This document shows, in pieces, positions 58,485 to 64,000 of a stretch of 64,000 nt of DNA. How positions within the stretch are numbered: the first letter of the stretch is position 1; each line of letters opens with the position of its first letter. The stretch is from contig CBESWG010000001.1 in NCBI GenBank assembly GCA_965533275.1, positions 124,001-188,000 on the forward strand, written 5' to 3'. The notes under the pieces were generated by a model. The model saw nothing but the letters and a program-made list of their open reading frames with translations. It made no database searches and was not told where the DNA came from. The DNA comes from JAUXEH01 sp965533275. Its GTDB lineage: Bacteria > Acidobacteriota > Aminicenantia > Aminicenantales > Aminicenantaceae. Position numbers and translations under genes: made by a program.

Positions 58485-60884
58485 ATGATGATTTTGAACT
58501 ATTTGAAGACTGCCTGGCGGAATATTCGCAAGCAGAAGGGATATTCTGTGATCAACCTGAGCGGTTTGGCCATAGGTATGGCCTGCTGTCTGCTCATCCT
58601 GCTTTTCGTTCAGGATGAGCTGAGTTTTGACCGGCACCATGAGAATGCGGAGAGGATCTACCGCGTGGTCATCGATGCCGAGGTGGGCGGGTCCCTTTCC
58701 CAACTGGCTCTCTGCCCGTTCGCCGCCCCCCCGGTCTTTGCCGCAGAAATACCCGAGGTCGAATCCTATGTCCGCCTGGTCGGGATAGGACGCAGACAGA
58801 TCATCGAATACGAGGAGCAATCCTTCGAAGAGGAGGGTATCTTCCTGGGCGACGATACGTTCTTCGACATCTTCACACACACGTTTCTAGACGGAAATCC
58901 AAATAATGCCCTGGAACAGCCAGGTTCTGTGGTCCTCACGCAGGACACGGCCCAGCGCCTATTTGGGGATGAGAATGCCATCGGCAAGACGCTGACCTTC
59001 GCCCCGGTGGGGGATCTTCATGTCACAGGGATCATCCAGAATGTTCCCCGGAATTCTCATTTCCACTTCAATTATCTGATCTCTTTCAATTCGCTGAGCG
59101 AGAAACAGAAGGCGGGGCTGGAGCAGTGGCTGTCTGTTCAGGGGTGGGCCTATCTCCTCTTGGATGAGAGGGCGGAGGTGCAGGCTGTCCGGGACAAAAT
59201 ACCCGAGATCGTGGAGAATCACACGGGCCAGCAGGCGCGCAAATTCGGGATCTCAATGGAGTTCCACATCCAGAAGATGACAGACATCCACCTGAGATCC
59301 AAGATCCAGGGAGAGATAGAGCCCACAGGAAACATCGTATACGTGTATGTTTTCTCCGCCATCGCGCTCTTTATCCTGCTGATCGCATGTATTAATTTCA
59401 TGAACCTCTCCACGGCGCGCTCTTCCAACCGGGCCCGCGAGGTGGGCCTGCGTAAGGTCTTTGGTGCTTTTAGAAAAAACCTGGTCGGACAGTTTCTCTC
59501 TGAATCGATGCTGCTCTCCCTGGCTTCGCTTCTGCTGGCAGTGGGCCTCGCATCTCTGGCGCTGCCTCTGTTCAATACTTTCGCCGGCAAGGAGATGACA
59601 GCAGGTTTCCTTTTCCAGCCTCCCATAATGGCCGGAATGATGTTCCTGATCCTTTTCTCAGGTCTCATGGCCGGGAGCTATCCCGCGTTTTTTCTTTCGG
59701 GATTCCAGCCCATAGCCGTCTTCCGCGGTGTGCTGAGCAAAGGAGCCAAGAGTTCTGCACTGCGCAAGGTCCTGGTCGTATTCCAGTTTACCCTTTCCGT
59801 GGCTTTGATCATCGGAACGGGAATCGTACTGCGCCAGATCGATTACATGAAGAACAAAGACCTTGGCTTCGATAAAGAGAACATGCTGGTGGTGCCCGTT
59901 CAAACTCCGCAGACTGCCCGCAATCATGTTGGGATCAAGGCAGAGCTCCTTCAGAATACTAATATCACCCAGGCCACATTTTCATCCGGCATCCCTGGCC
60001 GGACAGGGGAACTGCGTTTGATGGTACCGGAAGGGAAAACCCAGAGTGAGACATTCTCGATGTACGTCTTCCGCAGCGACTATGACTATATCCCCGCCTA
60101 TGGGATGCGTTTGGTCTCCGGGAGAAACTTTTCCGAAGATTTCAGCACGGATGCCACCGAGGCCTACATCGTCAATGAAATCGCAGCGCGAAGGTTCGGG
60201 TGGGATCCGGATGAAGCCGTGGGCAAAGAACTGGCGTTTGCCGAAGGACGACCGGGCCATATCATCGGCGTGCTAGCTGACTTCCATTATCAGCCCTTGA
60301 ACCAGGAGATCGAGCCCATGGCGCTGATGATGGAAAAACAGGCCCTTGCTTTTGTGTCCATGAGAGTTGATCCACGAAACACGTCAGCGGCCATCGAGTT
60401 TGTTCGAGAAAAATGGACGAGCCTCGAACCGGGGCGGGAATTCGATTATTTTTTTCTTGACGATGACCTGGCAACACGATACGCCTCGGAGGATCGGCTC
60501 AGCGATATCCTGAGCCTGTTTGCTCTTCTGGCCATCGTGATCGCCTGTCTGGGCCTGTTCGGGCTGGCGTCCTATACGGCCGAGCAGCGTACTCGAGAGA
60601 TCGGCATCCGTAAGGTGCTGGGTGCCTCGATCAACAGTGTGATCGTGCAGCTATCCAAGGAATTCATAAAATGGGTGCTCGTGGCAAATATCGTTGCCTG
60701 GCCCCTCACATACTGGTTGATGCGGAACTATTGGCTTTCGGGCTTTCCCTACAGGACCAGCCCCGAGCTGTGGATCTTTCTCGCTGCTGGGGCCGCATCC
60801 ATCGTGATCGCTCTGATCACAGTCGGATTCCAGGTGGTCCGTGCTGCCACCGCCAATCCGGCGGACAGCCTGCGCTACGAATAG
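58485..60884 (+). CDS. MacB/FtsX-type ABC transporter permease
   Basis: The 799-residue protein is a double-length permease. It has an N-terminal membrane segment after LKTAWRNIRKQKGYSVINL, a periplasmic MacB core domain and three membrane segments of an FtsX domain (about residues 285-415, with STARSSNRAREVGLRKVFGA). A second periplasmic domain and a second FtsX set (SYTAEQRTREIGIRKVLGAS) follow. It ends in PADSLRYE, typical of these permeases. No ATPase gene is adjacent, so it probably uses one encoded elsewhere. It may take part in export or envelope stress response. Confidence 0.9.
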   Translation: MMILNYLKTAWRNIRKQKGYSVINLSGLAIGMACCLLILLFVQDELSFDRHHENAERIYRVVIDAEVGGSLSQLALCPFAAPPVFAAEIPEVESYVRLVGIGRRQIIEYEEQSFEEEGIFLGDDTFFDIFTHTFLDGNPNNALEQPGSVVLTQDTAQRLFGDENAIGKTLTFAPVGDLHVTGIIQNVPRNSHFHFNYLISFNSLSEKQKAGLEQWLSVQGWAYLLLDERAEVQAVRDKIPEIVENHTGQQARKFGISMEFHIQKMTDIHLRSKIQGEIEPTGNIVYVYVFSAIALFILLIACINFMNLSTARSSNRAREVGLRKVFGAFRKNLVGQFLSESMLLSLASLLLAVGLASLALPLFNTFAGKEMTAGFLFQPPIMAGMMFLILFSGLMAGSYPAFFLSGFQPIAVFRGVLSKGAKSSALRKVLVVFQFTLSVALIIGTGIVLRQIDYMKNKDLGFDKENMLVVPVQTPQTARNHVGIKAELLQNTNITQATFSSGIPGRTGELRLMVPEGKTQSETFSMYVFRSDYDYIPAYGMRLVSGRNFSEDFSTDATEAYIVNEIAARRFGWDPDEAVGKELAFAEGRPGHIIGVLADFHYQPLNQEIEPMALMMEKQALAFVSMRVDPRNTSAAIEFVREKWTSLEPGREFDYFFLDDDLATRYASEDRLSDILSLFALLAIVIACLGLFGLASYTAEQRTREIGIRKVLGASINSVIVQLSKEFIKWVLVANIVAWPLTYWLMRNYWLSGFPYRTSPELWIFLAAGAASIVIALITVGFQVVRAATANPADSLRYE

Positions 60885-60906
60885 GAGGCGCAGCAGCGCC
60901 CTTGAA

Positions 60907-63726
60907 CTATTTGTTTTCGATCAGCACGGGTTTCCCCAGGCCCAGTTGTTCCAGTTCCTTCATCTGGGTGGCGGCATCGCCCACCACCAGGTAGATCATT
61001 GTATCCGGCTTGATGTATTTCTGTGCCAGCTCTTTGTGCCGGTCCAGGGTCATGTTCCGGACGATGCCTTCCTGCTGCTTGATGTAGTCGGCAGGAAAAC
61101 CGTAGTTGCCCATGGTATTCAGCATGCCGATCAAGGCCCCCAGAGTCTCGAAGCGCAGGGCATTGGACTTGATCAGGGCGCTCTTGGTGAACTCCAGGTC
61201 TTCGGCCGAGATCCCATTCCTGTACTCTGTCATCGAATCCTTGAAGATCTGGGTCGATTCCAAGGTAACTCGAGACTGCACGGAAGAAGACGCGGAAAAT
61301 GAGCCCGGGATGATGGAGCCGCTGAAACCGGAACGGGCACCATAAGTATAGCCTTTTTCCTCTCGAAGGATCATGTTGACGATACTGTTGAAGCTTCCTC
61401 CGAGTTTGTAGTTCATGACATAGGCCGGGTAATAGTCCGGATCCGTGTATGCCAGACTCAGGCTACCGATACGGATGACAGATTGTTTGGCAGCGGGAAC
61501 GTCCACAAAACAGACCAAGGCATCCTCCCTGGGATCGGGAAGCGGGTATTCGGGGAAGACCACGTCCTTGGCGGCCCACTTTTCCTCCAGGGACTTTAAG
61601 GTCCGGGCAGCCTCTGCCTGGGAAATATTTCCTGCGATTGCGACATGGGCCAGAGAAGGCGAGAAATATTTTTCGTAATACGCTTTGATGTCCTCAAGAC
61701 TGATTGCTTCCACGGACTCTGTGTTCCCTACCACGGGAAAGCGGAAAATGTGTTTTTCGCCGTATGTGAGATCGTTGAATACATTTGCGGAGATGGCATT
61801 AGGGTTTGCCTTGTTGCGGTTTATGGATTCCAAGGTTTCTCTCTTCACACGTTCGAATTCTTTGGCGTCCCAGCGCGGCTCTAACAATATTTCTTCGACC
61901 AGCGCGTAGACATCGGCGAATTTCGAAGAGAGGCAGTTGACCCGGAGGCTTATGGCCTCACGCCCCGTGTACATCATGATGCTGGCACCCAGGTCGTCGA
62001 TGGCCTCTTCCAGTTCGATGGGAGTCTTGTTCCGTGTTCCTTCCATGAGGAGGTCGCTAACCAGGTTGCCGACTCCGACCTTATTGAAATCGTCCAACAA
62101 CTGGCCGCCCCTTATCGTCATCGTGAATTGGATAAGCGGCAGTTCATGATGCTCGATCCCATAGATCTTCATGCCGTTTCCGAGGCTTTCCTGCCATACC
62201 GTGGGGAGGATTGCCTCCGGGTCGGCTCCGAGGTCGGGTTCTACGCTGCGGTCAAATGAGGACGGGCTCGGTTCTGTTGTGAATCCTTCGCCCTGAGAGA
62301 CCGTGGTCTCCTCGGCTGAGATGCTCTCCTCTTCTATGGGGAATCTCTCAGATCCCTCAACAATTAAGTCTGTCTGGCCCTTGGGAACAAAGCAGGTCAT
62401 AACATACGGCTTGTCCTTGATGTATTCTTCATAGACCCGCATGATGTCCGCCTTGGTCACAGCCTGAATCTTTTCCAAATCTGTGGCAAGATAGTCGGGT
62501 GAACCGGCATACTCGTTATAGCGAGCCAGCTGAAAGGACTTGCCGAGCGCACTGGAAAGCCCATTGTAGAAACTGGTTTCGATCCCGGCCTTGATCCGCT
62601 CTACGTCCTGTTCCGTAAAGGATTCAGTTTCAAATCTCTCAAAAGTCTCGGCGATGGCGCCTGTGACATCGTTTAGGCCGATCTTGGGGAAGGTTCTGAT
62701 CCGGATCATGAATTCTCCAGCGATCTCACTGCTCATCTGATAGCCGGATGCTCGGGGTGCCAGTTTCTTTTCTTCCACAATGACCTTGTACATGGGCGCC
62801 TTCCTGCTGCCGGAGAGCAGCTGGCCCAGGAAGCTTAAGGGATAGGCATCCGGATGGTATTGTTCCACAGTAGGGTAAACCATGCTGATCTCTGGAGAAC
62901 GCGCGAAGTTGTCTTCGTGAAACGCCAGTTTTGAGGCGGCCAGAGCAACGGCCATAGGCTTGGGTGCCTCGAGTTTGCTGCCTCCAGGGATCTCACCGAA
63001 GTATTTTTCGATCAGAGCCTTGGTCTCATCCACCTCGAAATCCCCGGCCACGACCAGAGTGCAGTTGTTCGGACGGTACCATTTTTCATGGAACTCGTGC
63101 ACGTCCTTGAGTGTGGCATTAGTCAGGTCTTCCATGGAGCCGATCACCTGCCAGCTGTATGGATGTCCTTCCGGGTAGAGCATTTTGCCGATGATATAGC
63201 TCGTATAGCCATAGGGCCGGTTGTCAACACCCTGGCGCTTTTCATTTTTCACGACACCCTGTTGGTTGGCGAAAGCTTCCTGGGTTATGGTGCTTCGTAG
63301 ATACCCCAACCTGTCTGACTCGAGCCAGAGTGCAAGCTCCAGAGCATTCTTGGGCAGGACTTCAAAATAGATGGTGCCATCCCTGCTGGTTCCCCCATTC
63401 AGTGTGCCCCCGGCTGATTGGATCTTTTTGAAGAACTGGTCCTGGCCGACATGTTGTGACTCCTGGAACATCATGTGCTCAAAAAGATGGGCAAAGCCGG
63501 TCCGGCCCAGGACTTCCCGGTTGGATCCAACATGGAACTGGAGCGCCACCGCTACGATGGGATCGGAACGATCCTCATGCAGGATGACCGTCAGTCCGTT
63601 GTCCAGCGTGTATTTTGCATAATCGATCCTGAATTCACCGGCAGTCTCTGCCTTCTGAGCGCAGCCCGAGCTGGCCAATAGAACTGCCAGCAGAAAAATA
63701 GAGAATCGGATGTAATGATTTTTCAT
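60907..63726 (-). CDS. M16 zinc peptidase lipoprotein, two-domain (PqqL-like)
   Basis: The 939-residue protein has a lipobox (LLASSGCAQ, Cys about residue 22). The first half carries the inverted zinc motif HLFEH (H80-H84) and a downstream Glu. The second half, from about residue 500, is an M16 domain without HxxEH, as in many fused members where it only closes the chamber. A flexible, acidic linker joins the halves (about residues 465-500). It would degrade short peptides at the envelope. It converges on the permease gene, 22 bp away. Confidence 0.92.
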   Translation of the reverse strand: MKNHYIRFSIFLLAVLLASSGCAQKAETAGEFRIDYAKYTLDNGLTVILHEDRSDPIVAVALQFHVGSNREVLGRTGFAHLFEHMMFQESQHVGQDQFFKKIQSAGGTLNGGTSRDGTIYFEVLPKNALELALWLESDRLGYLRSTITQEAFANQQGVVKNEKRQGVDNRPYGYTSYIIGKMLYPEGHPYSWQVIGSMEDLTNATLKDVHEFHEKWYRPNNCTLVVAGDFEVDETKALIEKYFGEIPGGSKLEAPKPMAVALAASKLAFHEDNFARSPEISMVYPTVEQYHPDAYPLSFLGQLLSGSRKAPMYKVIVEEKKLAPRASGYQMSSEIAGEFMIRIRTFPKIGLNDVTGAIAETFERFETESFTEQDVERIKAGIETSFYNGLSSALGKSFQLARYNEYAGSPDYLATDLEKIQAVTKADIMRVYEEYIKDKPYVMTCFVPKGQTDLIVEGSERFPIEEESISAEETTVSQGEGFTTEPSPSSFDRSVEPDLGADPEAILPTVWQESLGNGMKIYGIEHHELPLIQFTMTIRGGQLLDDFNKVGVGNLVSDLLMEGTRNKTPIELEEAIDDLGASIMMYTGREAISLRVNCLSSKFADVYALVEEILLEPRWDAKEFERVKRETLESINRNKANPNAISANVFNDLTYGEKHIFRFPVVGNTESVEAISLEDIKAYYEKYFSPSLAHVAIAGNISQAEAARTLKSLEEKWAAKDVVFPEYPLPDPREDALVCFVDVPAAKQSVIRIGSLSLAYTDPDYYPAYVMNYKLGGSFNSIVNMILREEKGYTYGARSGFSGSIIPGSFSASSSVQSRVTLESTQIFKDSMTEYRNGISAEDLEFTKSALIKSNALRFETLGALIGMLNTMGNYGFPADYIKQQEGIVRNMTLDRHKELAQKYIKPDTMIYLVVGDAATQMKELEQLGLGKPVLIENK

Positions 63727-63784
63727 TTTTGCCTCCGTCTTTTGAGTGAGAGTACTGTCTGAATACCCCTGCCAATGCTTGACT

Positions 63785-63813
63785 ATTGTATTGATCAGAA
63801 CGACACAAGTAAA
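63785..63813 (-). promoter_or_regulatory. promoter of the M16 peptidase gene
   Basis: On the minus strand, TTTACT (63813-63808), a 17-bp spacer and TACAAT (63790-63785) are a fair promoter about 60 bp before the M16 start. Confidence 0.5.
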
Positions 63814-63848
63814 GTCGCTTTAAATATCTTCTTGAGCTATTTTAGTGC

Positions 63849-64000
63849 TTACTTTCCGATCCTTATTTTTTTGGACACGACGCCGCCTCGGGTAGACGTG
63901 TATTTCACCGTACAATCCGTGCCCTCGATGCCGTTGAGCTTAATCTTAAAGGTCGCCTTGGCCTTGTCATTGCCGGGGATGCGGCCGATCTCGATATAGG
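63849..64000 (-). CDS. C-terminal end of an unidentified protein (partial)
   Basis: An open minus-strand frame enters from the right edge and ends at the TAA at 63851-63849. The 50 visible residues read as a beta-sandwich end (YIEIGRIPGNDKAKATFKIK, then VKYTSTRGGVVSKKIRIGK). This is like the C-terminal Ig-like domains of secreted peptidases in this group, but the family cannot be named from so little sequence. Confidence 0.55.
   Translation of the reverse strand, partial: YIEIGRIPGNDKAKATFKIKLNGIEGTDCTVKYTSTRGGVVSKKIRIGK

Noticed and set aside
1..64000. CRISPR array, prophage, transposon or toxin-antitoxin locus
   Set aside because: No regularly spaced repeats, cas genes, integrase, transposase, or small paired genes with such motifs were seen.

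Overview
The window looks like a chromosomal segment of a moderately GC-rich, probably anaerobic, protein-degrading heterotroph. Several features point to the Acidobacteriota neighbourhood, most likely Candidatus Aminicenantes: two tandem VWFA-related 'acidobacterial' domain proteins, a secreted CBM9/DUF5916 outer-membrane protein, secreted M14, M28 and M16 peptidases, a Gld-like ABC operon, a superoxide reductase and a ferritin-like protein. This assignment is inference from gene content; no rRNA gene is present to confirm it. I see no CRISPR array, insertion sequence, prophage or integrase.

Layout. 1-8.7 kb: a patatin/BamA-like protein cut by the window edge, cysS-yraN on the minus strand, a split lysine-ketoglutarate reductase / saccharopine dehydrogenase pair, a Memo-family gene, then hrcA. 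8.7-18.9 kb: grpE-dnaK-dnaJ, an rsmE remnant, a Ser/Thr kinase with a zinc ribbon, ilvE, pilT, alaS and a lytic transglycosylase. 18.9-24.6 kb: a lipid kinase, two membrane proteins, a secreted HtrA-like/TPR protein and a class III aminotransferase. 24.6-31.7 kb: tRNA-Leu(UAG), then tig-clpP-clpX-lon-rho. 31.8-37.2 kb: the DUF5916 protein, the tandem VWFA-related proteins and superoxide reductase. 37.2-42 kb: a minus-strand operon of ABC ATPase, permease, GldG-like protein and DUF4340 protein. 42-54.6 kb: a mixed region with a ferritin-like protein, two orphan proteins, a class V aminotransferase, PpiC, nitroreductase, M28 peptidase, a pentapeptide-like repeat protein, a ProC-like reductase, pyrE and a beta-propeller lipoprotein. 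54.6-64 kb: a cupin remnant, an M14 peptidase, an exported methyltransferase, a MacB/FtsX-type permease, a two-domain M16 peptidase and the 3' end of an unidentified gene.

How it fits together. Two proteostasis blocks dominate the first half: the Hsp70 operon under HrcA, and trigger factor with ClpXP and Lon. The second half is about the cell envelope: exported peptidases, outer-membrane proteins, ABC-type export and oxygen defence. Amino acids released by the peptidases could feed the aminotransferases and the saccharopine route.

The most unusual points are: a DnaK that ends before its helical lid because dnaJ begins there; three gene remnants (rsmE with a clean internal deletion, a cupin reduced to its first 30 or so codons, and the C-terminal half of a DUF4350-like protein); a cysS promoter whose geometry predicts a leaderless mRNA; a 595-residue orphan protein; an 11-cysteine orphan facing a ferritin-like gene; a 66-bp tandem repeat inside a secreted repeat protein; and a 13-bp perfect inverted repeat before ppiC. 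No obvious new multi-gene system such as a defence island was recognised.
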